64,000 bases of DNA, from assembly GCA_025403435.1 (NCBI GenBank), contig JAJQZP010000440.1:62001-126000 (forward strand), written 5' to 3'. Source of the DNA: Artocarpus heterophyllus. Taxonomy: Eukaryota > Streptophyta > Magnoliopsida > Rosales > Moraceae. Position numbers and translations under genes: made by a program. A model generated the notes under the pieces. It searched no databases, had not been told where the DNA came from, and was given only the letters and a program-made list of their open reading frames with translations. Below are positions 33,230 to 46,000 of the stretch, piece by piece (the first letter of the stretch is position 1; every line of letters begins with the position of its first letter).

Positions 33230-36200
33230 TTTTGTTCTCTGTTTCAACTACTAGTTCTGCCTCTAATATTACTGCCAACATCAATTCAATTCCTATGCTG
33301 AATGGTAGCAACTTCAAATCATGGCAAGAGAACCTCCTAATAGTTCTCGGAGTCATGGATCTCGACCTTGCGTTAAGGGTTCCTTCTCCCGCACCTCTTA
33401 CAGATAAAAGTTCCTCTGATCAAAAGAAGGACATGGAAAGGTAGGAGAAGTCAAATCGCATGTGTATGATGATCATGAAGAAGGCCATTCCAGAAGCATT
33501 CAGGGACACTATATCGGAAACGATAAAGACAGCCAAAGAGTTCCTTGAGGACATTGAGAAGAGATTTGCCAAAAATGAAAAGGCTGAAACAAGTACACTT
33601 TTGGCAAACCTCATCTCAATGAGATACAAAAGTAAAGGGAACATTAGGGAGTACATCATGGAGATGTCTCATCTTGCTTCAAAATTAAGAGCACTTAAGC
33701 TTGACCTTTCTGAGGACTTGCTAGTGCATTTGGTTCTTATATCTCTTCCTGCACATTTCAGTCAGTTTAAGGTGAGCTACAACTGCCAAAAGGAGACTTG
33801 GTCTCTTAATGAGCTCATCTCACATTGTGTGCAAGAAGAGGAAAGGTTGAAGCAAGAAAAGACAAAAAGTGCTCACTTGGCTAATACTTCCAAGGACAAC
33901 AGGAAGAAAAGGAAGAAGGATAAGGAAGCTGCAGTTACGGCACCTCAAAAGAAGCAACAAAAGAGACCAGTTGATCTCGAAGGTACGGGTTGTTTTTCTG
34001 TGGAGCTGCAGGACATAACAAGAAGCACTGCACCAATTATCATGCTTGGCACGCTAGAAAAGGTATGCTTCTTAATTTGGTTTGTTCTGAGGTTAATTTA
34101 ACTTTGGTACCTAAACACACTTGGTGGATGGATTCTGGTGCAACCACTCACATTAGTGTGTCTATGCAGGGATGCCTGAGATGCCGAAAGCCAACTGATG
34201 GTGAAAGATACATCTACGTGGGCAATGGCAAGAAAGTTGAAGTTGAAGCAATAGGAAAATTTAGATTATTGTTAAAGACTGGATTTTATTTGAATCTTGA
34301 TAAAACATTTATTGTACCGTCTTTTAGACGGAATTTGATTTCTATTTCAGCTTTGGACAAATCTGGTTATTCTTGTTCATTTGGAAATGAAAAAATTTAG
34401 TTTGTTTCATGATTCAAAATTGGTTGGTTCCGGTTCTTTATCAGGTTACGATAATCTTTATTTGCTTGATACAATTGCTTCATTTAATGAATCCTTGCAA
34501 TTAAGTACACGAGGTATAAAGAGAAAATTAACCAATGAGAATTCAGTTGCGTTATGGCACAAGAGATTGGGTCATATCTCCAGATGGAGAATAGAGAGAC
34601 TTGTGTCATACGAAATTCTCGACCCCTTAGACTTTACAGATTTTGATATTTGTGTTAACTGTATTAAGGGGAAACAAACCAATAAAAGGAGATTTGAAGC
34701 CAACAGGACTTTGGACGTCTTAGAACTTATACATACAGACATTTGTGAGCCATTCCCTACGGCTTCTTGGAATGGTCAACAATATTTTATAACGTTCATA
34801 GACGATTTTTTCAGATATGGCTACATATATCTCATTCATGAAAAGTCACAGTCGCTGGATGTGTTCAAAAATTATAAGGCTGAAGTTGAAAATCAACTCA
34901 GCAAAAGGATTAAAAGCATCAGATCTGACCATGGTGGTGAATACTATAGTAGATATGACGGTTCAGGTGAACAACGTCCAGGACCGTTTGCTAAGTTCCT
35001 AGAGGAAAGCGGTATCGTCCCACAGTACACTATGCCGGGTTCGCCCACTATAAATGGTGTTGCTGAAAGACGAAACAGAACGCTTAAGGACATGGTGAGG
35101 AGTATGATTTCTCATTCTATCTTACCAGAATCACTTTGGGGAGAAGCACTTAAGACTGCAGCATATATCCTTAACAGGGTTCCAACTAAAGCAACTACCA
35201 AAACCCCTTACGAACTTTGGACAGGCAAGAAGCCTAGTATAAAGCATTTACATGTTTGGGGATGTCCAGCTGAGGCAAGGCCTTATAGGCCTAATGAAAA
35301 AAAAAACTAGACTCGAGGACGGTTAGTTGTTATTTATTGGATACTCTGAAAGATCCAGGGGGTACAAGTTTTATGATCCCACCACCAAATCGATATTTGA
35401 GATGGGAAATGCCAGGTTTTTTGAGGATGTCGAGTTTGCGGGGGGAGATATGGTTAGGGACTTTGTCTTTGAAGAGGAATATGTTGATATTCCCATAGCT
35501 GTTATTGACATTGATCAGGTTTCTACTCCTGACATCGTTCAAGAAGCAGACCCAAATCAAGACAATGTCGGAGAACCTCCCATTCCAGAAATTGTTCCAA
35601 AAGAACAAACTCAACCACCTCAAGAACTTATGTCATTAAGGAGATCCACTAGAGAAAGGAGAAGTGCGGTGCCAGATGATTATATTGTATTTCTCCAAGA
35701 ACATGAGTATGACATTGGTATGGTGGAAGATGATCCAATCAACTTCCGTCAAGCCATGGAAAGTTCTAGATCTCAAGAGTGGATTGATGCCATGAATGAA
35801 GAGATAAAGTCTATGAAAGACAATGACGTTTGGGATCTTGTCCCATTGCCTGAAGGTGCGAAACCCATTGGTTGCAAATGGATATTTAAGACCAAGAGGG
35901 ATTCAAAAGGCAATGTGCAGAGGTATAAGGCTCATCTTGTCGCTAAAGGCTTTACATAGAAAGAATGCATTTATTATAAAAAGACTTTCTCTCTGGTTTA
36001 TTCGAAAGACTCTTTTAGGATTATAATGGCATTAGTGACACATTTTGATCTTGAGCTTTATCAAATGGATGTTAAGACTATGTTCCTCAATGGTGACATT
36101 GATGAAACAATCTATATGGTGCAACCGGAAAACTTTGTGTCGGGAGATACAAAGAAGATGGTTTGCAAATTAAAGAAATCCATTTATGGGCTTAAGCAAG

Positions 36201-37309
36201 CTTCTCGTCAGTGGTGTTACAAATTTAAGCAAATTATCATCTCGTTTGGTTTTGAGATGAATTTGGTTGATGATTGTATATACCACAAGTTTAGTGGGAG
36301 TAAGTATATTTTTTTAGTTTTATATGTCGATGACATTTTGCTTGCCAGCAACGATATAGTCTTTTTGCACGAAACCAAGAGATTTCTATCAAAGAAATTT
36401 GAGATGAAGGATCTTGGTGACGCCTCTTTTGTGTTGGGTATACAGATACACCGGGATCGCTCTCGGGGTACTTTAGGATTATCACAAAAGGGCTATATCG
36501 AAAAGATTCTTAAAAGATATGGCATGCAGGATTGTAAACCAGGTGATACCCCTGTGGCTAAGGGAGACAAGTTGAGTCTCAATCAGTGCCCTAAGAATGA
36601 TTTTGAGGTTAAGAAAATGCAGAAGATTCCTTATGCGTCAGTAGTAGGGAGTCCAATGTATGTTCAGGTTTGTACGCGTCTGGATATTGCGTACATTACA
36701 GGGATGTTGGGCAGGTACTTAAGCAATCCTGGAAAGGATCACTGGGTAGCAGCCAAACGAGTCTTGAGGTATTTTCAGAGAACAAAGGATTACATGCTCA
36801 CGTATCGGAGGTCAGAATAGCTTGAGATCATTGGGTATACTGACTCTGATTTTGCTGGATGCCAAGATAGTATGAAATCTACATCGGGCTATGTCTACCT
36901 TATGGCTGGAGGTGTTGTCTCTTGGAAGAGTGCTAAACAGTCTCTTATAGCATCTTCTACAATGGCAGCAGAGTTCATAGCGTGTTATGAGGCATCCAAT
37001 CATGGAATATGGCTGCGAAATTTTGTCACGGGGCTGCGTATAGTGGACAGTATTCAAAGACCACTCAAGATATTTTGTGACAATAAGTCAGCAGTTTTGT
37101 ATTCCAACAACAACAGGAGCTCGACGAAGTCAAAGCATATAGAGATCAAGTTCCTAGTTGTGAAAGAAAGAGTTCAGAGTGGACAGTTGTCTATAGAGCA
37201 CATCGGCACAAACTCCATGATTGCGGATCCGCTTACTAAAGGATTGTCACCCAAAATGTTTCATGAGCACACTGCTCGTATGGGTGTCATATCATTTCAG
37301 GATATTTAG
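33230..37309 (+). pseudogene. Copia gag-pol polyprotein, interrupted
   Basis: The Gag part has the copia L-N-G-S-N-F-K-S-W start and a C-x2-C-x4-H-x4-C zinc knuckle at about 33993-34035. The protease motif W-M-D-S-G-A-T-T-H lies near 34123. Integrase has H-T-D near 34731 and the later Asp and Glu in S-D-H-G-G-E and N-G-V-A-E-R. RT has Y-V-D-D-I-L-L near 36325. The RNase H end has A-D-P-L-T-K-G-L near 37220. Breaks: stop TAG at 33442, a frame change near 34000, a frame change at an A-run near 34390, a frame change at an A-run near 35297, and stops at 35957 and 36818. The element is not autonomous. Confidence 0.9.
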
Positions 37310-37738
37310 TTTTAGTGGGAGTTTGTAATTTTAAATGCTCTTATGATATAGACATTTTTCAGTTATTTCAGTTTATGAATATTTTAAGATTATTTTCTGC
37401 AGAAATAAAGTTTTCAATTTATTCACACTCTGATTTTGGTATGGTTTGATCTCACTAAGGTATTAAGGTGGACCAGGTGGAAATAGGCATGTTAAGATCA
37501 CATTGCATGACATTTCTATGCTACGCATCCATGCTTGATCTTGTTATTAGTTGTATTGGTATATGTGATCATTGACAGGTCTAGTTATGACATATGTAAC
37601 AAAGGTCGCTTTGGTCCTATATTGATATGATTAATGGACAAGATTGTTGAGATGCATAAGGTTTTGATAGCAAAATTTATGAGCTCATAAGGTATAATTC
37701 ACATTTATAAAGTTTTATATATAGCTCAAGTGGGAGAT

Positions 37739-38202
37739 TGTTGGATCAAAATCCAATTATGGGCCAATATATTAAATAAATGTGTGTTAAAGGCTATCAG
37801 ATAAAGTTGCCCAATTAAAAGTGATCAATTTGGGTTTTGGGCTTTTAATGCATCATTAAGTGTGGACCTCCTATGTGTAGAGACCAAAATATAATTATTG
37901 ATTTTATGATGGGCTAAATTGGTAATTAAGGATAACTGTTAGGGTTAGCAGTTATATAAAAGGATTGTGGTCCCTCAATCAGTACGTACATTATTTTTCT
38001 GTTACCCATCTACAGAGAGATTACAGAGCATTCTAATAGGGGAGATTTACGTACCAGACTTGGAAGATCCTCAACCAAAAGACTCAAGAATCACATTCTA
38101 TCAATGGATTCAGGTTAGCTTCCGCATCTTATTAATATTCTTGATGATTTGACATGAACGATCTTGGGTGATGATGGTTTTCATCACAATTTTTTTCTAA
38201 CA
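37739..38202 (+). repeat. Copia 3' LTR
   Basis: 464 bp and preceded by the purine-rich aagtgggagat. It contains a short insertion (gagagattacaga, about 38014) not present in the 5' LTR. Confidence 0.9.
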
Positions 38203-39807
38203 CTTGATTCTAAAACTTGGTTAAGGTTCTGCATGTTGCACAAGTTGTCGTAGAATTTGCTGGTTTCTAGCAGCCTGTGAGCAGTTCCGGTCTCTATAAC
38301 CTGTCCATTTTGTACAACAAAAATTATATCTGCATTAATAATAGTTGACAACCTGTGTGCAATCAAGATGACAGTTCTTCCCTGCATAGCCTTCTCGAGT
38401 GTGTCTTGAAGAAGCTTTTCTGATTTTGTATGAAGTGCACTCATGGCCTTGTCAAGCAATAGGATTGGAGGGTTTTTCAAAATGGCTCTTGCTATGGCTA
38501 TTCTCTGCTTTTGCCCTCCTGATAACTGGACTCCCTTTTGTCCCACCTGGAAACAATTTCATTCCCAAAACATGGAAAAACCTTTCCTTGGTTAAGATTT
38601 GTAGGACAGTTTTTTTTTTTTTTAAGAGATGAAATTCCAGCAAAAGATGGTGTGCATTTGAGTAATTTTTTTTTTTTTTTTTGTTAATTCTTCCAAAGTA
38701 TTATTCTTGCTAGTCTAACCATGGGGCTACAGAACTACAGCAAAAACATACCTCCGTTAAGTAGTGATCAGGGAGTTTTGTTATGAACGAGTGTGCATTT
38801 GCCATCTCCGCTGCATTCTGAATCTGGTGATCATCACCATCCATGTTGCCTACATTAATGTTGTCTTTAATTGTGCCTGTAAACAGTGATGGTTCCTGGG
38901 AAACTGCTCCTATGTTTTTCCTAAGGAACTTCAAGTTCAGATCCTTGATGTTATGGTTGTCTATGAGAACTTTGCCTGCATAATTTGCACTCGTATTATT
39001 AGCTAAGCGAGGCAGAAAAGCACTTAACGTTATGCAACACAGGTTGCCAAAGATTAAGTAGCCGTATCGAGTAGTTGACAGATACCTCAGACCTTTTGAA
39101 GGATCATAGAATCTCAACACCAGGGAGATAACAGTACCCTTTCGCACCCACTACTTCCGCTAAAGCCACTGTCTTTGCTGCTGGAATTGACAATGAAAAC
39201 CCTTTAAGGATCTCTTTCTCAGGTCAGGATGGATATGAAAGGTGCACATCGTGTAGTTCGATGTTTTCTTCGACTTTCTCAAGCGTCTTCCCCTTGGAAT
39301 CATAACTTATAACTGGTCTCCTCAGAATCACTTGGAAAACCTCATTTCCTGCAGCCTTGGCTTGATTGAATATTTGCATGTCTGGTGCAGCATGGGTAAG
39401 TGATCTGACATGTAGACAAAGTAAGATTTTAGTATGCTCGAGATTCTGCTCTCTACATAGGTTTGTTATTGAATACTGTTTTGCTTACATTGCTCCAAAG
39501 AGAATGCTCATCACTACGGTTTTGATATCTCCTCCTTTTGCCTTTTTGTCAGTGACTAAAACAGCTCCAATCCATATGATGAGTGCCCACGAACAAAACG
39601 GCACTGTTTGGAACATTCCCGTCTCAACGCCCTTTAATGGAGCCTCTCGTTTACGAATAGAAAACTGCTCCTCCATGCAATTTGAGAAAGACTTGATTGC
39701 ACAACATTCCCCAACAAATGAGTATACTGTTTTTATTTGAGATATCGTCTGCAGTGCTGGAAACAAATAAGATAGTTAATGACGGGAGAATGTTGTGCTA
39801 GAGTTAA

Positions 39808-39845
39808 AAATATATAAATATATATATACATATATATATATATGT
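39808..39845. repeat. AT microsatellite in ABCB relic intron
   Basis: Interrupted (AT)n tract. A second one lies at about 40722-40768. Confidence 0.9.
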
Positions 39846-41380
39846 CTACTTATAGAACACGGTTGTCAAGTCTGATAAAAGAACTCGATACAATAAAAAA
39901 GTGTGTCAGCAGCTTTTTTCGTTTTGTCTCTCTCTTGTTGCTTTTCAAATGGGCAGTCATGGGGATAAAATATGTCGTTGTTTACTTTTTTTTTTTTTTT
40001 TTGATAAGAGAGATTAAGAAAAGTTGTTAACCTGTTCTACCATAGATGTTGCTTGTGACTGGTTAAGCACTTTGGCAGCTGTAATGGTGTTCATTTTCTT
40101 GGTGTAAGTAGCTCCAATAGCAAGAATCATAGGGGCAACCAAGAAGTTGAGGAGCGCCACTTGCCAAGAGTACATGGTCGCGGTCAGAATTCCAAACAAG
40201 AAAGTTGCCAAGCATGACAAAAAAAGGCCCAACTGCAAGTTATTATGAAATTAGATAGCATTAATAAAAAATGATGGGGAAAAAAAACAGATAAGAATAT
40301 CTATCCGCCTTCTCGCCAACAGCATCTTGTATGACACTCGTGATTACTTATTCTATTACTTGTTTAAGTCTGAGTCAAAGGCCCCAATTTCCTGACTAAG
40401 GACTGCTTTTAGTTATGCTAATCTTAGACGTGCCATTTGTGTTTCACTTGCATACATCCAGCATCCAATCTCTAACAATTAAAATAACAACATCATAAAA
40501 AGTTAAAAAAGAGAAACGTATGAAACTTCACTAACATAGCTCTATAATTAACCCTTCATTTCTTTTTATTGGCTACGAATTTGATCAACATGTATAATAG
40601 TGCGGTGATAATTGATAACCAAACTTGATCTTACAACTAATTATAGGAAAATTTACGAAGGATTCCAGCTGGAAAGGTGGCAAACGCCATGTACCATACA
40701 TATGGAACAACCTAAAATAAATACATATATATATATATTTATATATCTATATATATATATATATATATGTATCAGTGTGCAACTTGAATCCCATAAATAT
40801 CCCATCATGAGATCTTACACACACAAAATAATATTGCTTGGCCGTAGTTTTTTTTCTTCTTTTTGTTTTTTTACTAGGATTCAGAGGACTAACTCTTCAA
40901 AGGTAGACGTATAAAATTACAGTTCATACTGGTAAAAAATTAAAGGTGTGACCTGTCATATATGCGTTCTATTTTTTTTTTTTTTTTTTTTGCCCCCAAG
41001 TCTCTCTGAGGATTAGAGTCTTAGAACATGTGTGTATGCGTGCTAGTCTGTCTATTTATTAGACACAAAAAAGAAAAAAAGCGAGCAAGAAGCACATACC
41101 TAACCATGGCATGAGTGTCGTTAATGTTGTCGCCGAATGCAGCAAGAAGTATCCGATTGGTGGAGCCATGCCATGGACAACTGAACCCAACGTCCCAAAG
41201 GCCATTAGAGTCCCAATCCCATCCATCTGCATAGCTCAGCAGCTTATGAAATGGCAAAGCTTTGGCTACAATTATCTCTTCTTTTTTCTTCTCATCGACC
41301 TTGTCTACTTCCTGCTCTTCTTCTTCCACTTGAGTGAGTTCTTCTTGGGGCTGAGGGCTTATTTGCAACATTTTTTGCAT

Positions 41381-42899
41381 GCACGTGTCGTTGACTACTA
41401 TTGAAGTTCTGTATGTTGCATCTTAAGGTCTTATCTCCACATTTATACATACATATTATGAGAATAATCCCAAAAAACAGAATATTTTGTGGATATACCT
41501 TGCCTTTCGATAAAACAAAATCAGCGAAAATTATTACTTTTCGTTTTTGGTTTCATGTTGGTGTTTTATTGCATGCATGTCAAAAGCATGCAGAAAAGAA
41601 CTTAAAACACAGTAGAGCCTCCTATTGACCTTGTCTCTGAACTTTTTTGTGTCGAGTTATGATTGTCTTATATAGAGATCCAAAACAAATACTCCGGCCG
41701 GAGGGGCCGGGTCTCAATCAAAGTTCTTATCATATAATAATGATACTAATGTGCTGTTTCTGTTTTACATTTACCATGGCAAGACAAATATATACACGGA
41801 AATCTGAAGCATTAAACATTGGGTTCTAGTTGTTGTTGTTGTTGTCAACGCATGACATACTTACTGTCCTCTTAAGAATTGGGATAAATTTTAAATCCCG
41901 TTTTGTTGAGTATTGAATTGTCGTAGGAAATGTTAATGTCTTTCATTGCTTGTCTGTTGCTCAGAACATTATTTGTGTTTAGCTACTTCATTTCAAATCA
42001 AAAATTTTTGTTGGCATAATATAAAATTTTAACATACTATAGTGTCCAAAAAAAATAAACCACAATACAAAACACTCACATTCCACGCAATTTGAACCAA
42101 AACTTTGGTTCAAACCATACTCTCTAACACATTATATGAATCCATTTCTTGAATTTAACACTATTGTATCAAAATGTGGAAATAGCAAAACAAGTTTAGA
42201 CAACCCTTAAAGATAATTACTTTTTTAAGAGCATGATTTAAACCAACACTTACTTTGAAAAGTAAATTAAAACTTAAAGTTAGAACTTAAACAACATCAC
42301 ATGTAAAGGCTTTACACTGTAACAAACTACTGTAACATAAAAAAGCTTTACACTATAACAAATTGAAACTTAAAATTCCAACTTTCTCAAACAAAGCCCA
42401 AAATGTTTAGGTTAAAGCCATTATCGCTACAGCAATTTCTCATAAAATTTAAATTGCTACAGGATTTTGGTTTCAAATCTTTGTTCCACACTTCGAACTG
42501 TATTTCCAAATTTATATCAAAAATCAAGTAAAACCAAATTAATCAGAAGGCTAATAAAGAGCAGCTTCAACGCTTTCTAACAACTTGTACATATCTGCCT
42601 CTAGATCACATTCCCCCTCCCCATAAGCCAACCGAGAAAAAAGGAAGGAAAATATTTATACAAGAAAAATAACAAGGAAAAAATTAATTCCATATCAGAA
42701 GATGATGATTGAAAAACTCAAGTGCCCCTAAGAAAGGCGCACTTCTATTAAATTAAAGCAACAAGGCATATATACCAAAGAAAAAAAAATAATGCACTGC
42801 TACAATATACAAATGCCAAATTGCTCAACACGCAACCGCTAGCACAATGACAGTGCTACGACCTAAAACTCAGGCACAACAGCAGAGAATACAAATCCG
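41381..42899. other. Intergenic region between the ABCB relic and MOR1
   Basis: AT-rich, no gene seen. At about 42280-42460 are phrases such as aaagctttacactataac and ctcataaaatttaaattgctac. These resemble, in inverted orientation, sequences at 60185-60260 and the MITE at 60791, so degenerate MITE remnants are likely. The MOR1 3' UTR probably occupies the last part (to about 42900). Confidence 0.4.
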
Positions 42900-43054
42900 A
42901 TATTGCTCTTTATACAATAAATGCAAGAAACCTCAAACACCAACTGAATTTGGTTGCGCCGTCATTCCCGTTCAAAAATCAGAAGCCAAAAAGGAGCTGT
43001 AATGGTAATAATAAGATGCTTAAGGAAACACTTCTTACAGGAATTTCCCATCTT

Positions 43055-46000
43055 CTACAGAGGTTCAAGAGTCCCGCTTTTGAGTCTCTCCATCCGGGCT
43101 TGAAGCCCTGATAATGCCTTCTCATCCATAGGAAGAACGCCACCATGGACAGGATTTTCCAAATTAGCATGTTCCGGTGCATGATGAACCTGGCCGGAAA
43201 ATCCTTGGTTCACATTGTCATTCATGTAAATATTAGGCCTGCTTTCTGTATGCGGGTTCCCAGCAGCCGCTGCTAATTGCATGCTCTTCATCCTCTCTCT
43301 GATTGCATCTAATGTCCCACTGGTTACTGATTTTCAATGGAGAGCTTCACTGTTAGAGACTCTTTCACCAATAAGAACATGCAGGATATTAAACGCACAA
43401 AGAAAACAGTTACCTCCACTTATATATCTCTCATTCCTTTGGTCGCCCAATGAGTTTTCTGTGGTCAGACCTCTAGGAATGATATTATTTGCTCTACCGT
43501 CTTCGGTGTATGATGGAGGTAGATTGAAGCTAGTCGGTTCTGATTTCATATTTAATGACTTTGCATCATTTAAGGAATTTGTACGTACAGGGGAGAGGGG
43601 TGCAAGTTCCGGTGAAGAAAGACTTAAAGATGATGGGGGAGGCGTAGATAACGGCAAGCTCGATGGTGTCCTTCCAGCTGCTGCATTCTTCTCCATCTGA
43701 GATAGAAACCCAAAAGTAATAGTTAACATGCATCTCAATAACACATCCACATGCATTAAACTAAAGCAAAGCAAGCTGGAAAGTTTTGCTATAGTATAGT
43801 CATGATACGATACCTGGGCTAAACCATCTCTAATATATGTGCGAAAAGCCTCACTAGCATTTTGGAGCTGAGCAAATATATCTACCTGAAATAGGCATCA
43901 TACAAAAATTTTACACACAACTAAACCATATAACAAAGCGGTGCTAGCTTGTGTGAGATGTTACACTCTTGAATGCTCTCCAAGAAACACGAAACGGCTT
44001 AAACTGAAACAGTGGAATAGACAACTTACTTTTGGGTATAGTTGAGTTATGCGATATAGTTCATACAGACCAATGGTGCACGTATGCTTATCACCGATTT
44101 TCTTGAATATAGCAGCAAGCTCTTGCTACAAGTTAAACAAGCCAAAAGCATCAGAGGAATTCATAAACAAATACAAAGGCTACGGTAATGACAGATGAGT
44201 ACATAACTGAAGCCTAATCAATGCAAAACTAGATCATTTTAAACCTTCAACTGTGCATCAGCAGAATGCGTGGCAGATGAGGGATTGTTGGCAGCTGAAT
44301 CACCCCAATGAGTTTGGCCCACAGGCCCAGTTGCTGTCAACATCCTTGCCGCAGCTAAAGTCTGTCAAATTATAGCAGAAAAATTATAAAGACATTGAGC
44401 AAAGATATTCTGAATCCAAAATTAACAAAAGCAATAAAGTTAAGCTTCACAAATTTCCTACCTCTAGATTAAGATCAATGTAGGCAAGAATAATTGGCTG
44501 AGGTTTCATGTCAATAGGAACCATGGAAAGGTGACCTTTAATCGCAGCTCCACGAAGCTTCACAAGTTCATGTAGAACAGTTTTCACCATTCGCAATGGT
44601 TTGTCATCAGCACCAGCACTGGATTCATGTCACACGTGGCAGGAGAAAAAAAAAAACTACATGTAAGGATAAAAGAAAGAACTAACTACAACTATTACAA
44701 GCATCGCCAAGGACGTAATAGATTGCATGTGAGTCCATGTGAAAAAAAAAGAGACATACCGTCTCCTGATTTCTTCCATCCCCAAGTCCTGCAGATACAA
44801 ATGGATGCTTTGCAGGATGCGGTCCAGATCAACATCATAAATAGTGCTTTGAAGAACCTAATCCGCAAAAAAAGCCAAGTCGTCAAACAACGAAGATTGA
44901 ACTAAATAAAGGACAAAGGTCTACGCTCAATGTAATCTGATCATGGTTTCTTTTAAGTTGAACAGAAAATATATTTCCACAACTTTATTGATCTGATTCT
45001 CAGAGCCAATAATAAGACAACACAAGAACTAAGAAGCTCTAACAATTTCAGCAATTGCCTTAAGCATTTCTGCATATTTGTGAAGTCAGTCTCATTTAAG
45101 ACACTTGTATCTATCATTCAGCAACTGAACTTTGAATATTTAAGTGATAAAGTAAGTGGTGCAGTGATATTATTATGAATATTCCCATCCAACTTGAAGA
45201 GCTGTCAAAGCCGTTAATCGTATATCTGCATCAAAAAATTCTCCTCCGTTCCACGACCATGGACTTGAGATACTTCCTGAGAAAAGAAAGGGGAAGAGAA
45301 GTTACCTTTGTAAGTTTAATAAGACATTTAACAACCAGATCAGAGAACTTCTGATTTCTGGCAGCAAATGTCTCGTTTGATGCAGGTGATGGCCACCTTG
45401 AGGGATCTAATGGACATAAGAGATTAATGAGAACAACGAAGGACGAAGTTCGATCTGCATTATCCTGTACGTAGAATAACTAGTCAAAAATAAAGTAGTG
45501 GATGACTAAAATTACTGCAGAGAGGAATAAGGGCCAAAGAAAAGAGAGAAAAAACAAAATGAAAGTACAAGTGAGTGTTAACCAGAATCTTTAGCATCAA
45601 GACATTCAAAGCTTTTAGAAGCTGGCTGCCATCATCCATATGCGGAACTCTCTCGTCCAGAAGCCACAGAAGAAGCTCAGTTATTAGACTGTCAAGAGTA
45701 CTCTCCTTCACAGCATAAGCTAGTCTCTTGCTCTGAAATGTCTGTAGAAAAGTAGATCAAATAAGAAAATTAGCAGCTTATACCAATTTTAAATCTGGTT
45801 GGAGGCTTTGTTATTGAAAAAGACGAGAATCCAATAAAAAGAAATAGAGCATGCCACTGGCGTTATAGGTTTAGATAACTTGAGCATATTATATCAAACT
45901 TCGCACAGGAAATTGGCAGAGAAATTTTACCTGCATGAGGGTGTTCAGAACATATTTACAAGATCTAGATGATGCTCCTGTCAAACTGAAGTCAAAAGTC

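Larger units (their letters stand above)
31373..38202 (+). mobile_element. Full-length Ty1/copia retrotransposon inserted in the ABCB relic
   Basis: The LTRs are 31373-31822 (450 bp) and 37739-38202 (464 bp), beginning TGTTGGATC and ending TTCTAACA. They are flanked by a perfect 5-bp target duplication CTTGA (31368-31372 and 38203-38207). There is a PBS after the 5' LTR and a purine-rich aagtgggagat before the 3' LTR. Domain order Gag, protease, integrase, RT, RNase H is that of copia. The element is antisense to the host gene. The LTRs differ by a number of substitutions and small indels, so it is older than the array at 13976-29631. Confidence 0.95.
30797..41380 (-). pseudogene. ABCB (MDR/P-glycoprotein-type) transporter pseudogene, split by a copia element
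   Basis: ABCB proteins are plasma-membrane exporters with the order TMD1-NBD1-TMD2-NBD2. Recognisable pieces in gene order: 41380-41101 (N-terminus and TM1), about 40470-40020 (TMD1), 39766-39485 (TMD1 end), about 39400-39100 (NBD1 start), 38995-38755 (Q-loop region, AVSQEPSLF), 38546-38203 (LSGGQ signature, Walker B, AHRLST), and about 31310-30856 (linker and start of TMD2). Damage: compensating frameshifts in the TM1 exon (a GATG repeat near 41225, then a lost base); in-frame stops near 40413-40415 and 40325; a CGA to TGA type stop in the Y-P-S-R-P stretch near 39220; small deletions wrecking Walker A near 39140; and Walker B Asp-Glu read as Asp-Lys. The rest of TMD2 and NBD2 are missing. 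Not expressible as a transporter. Confidence 0.85.

Noticed and set aside
43281..43700. Plus-strand ORFs across the MOR1 region
   Set aside because: They are antisense shadows of MOR1 exons, whose minus-strand reading matches the protein family.
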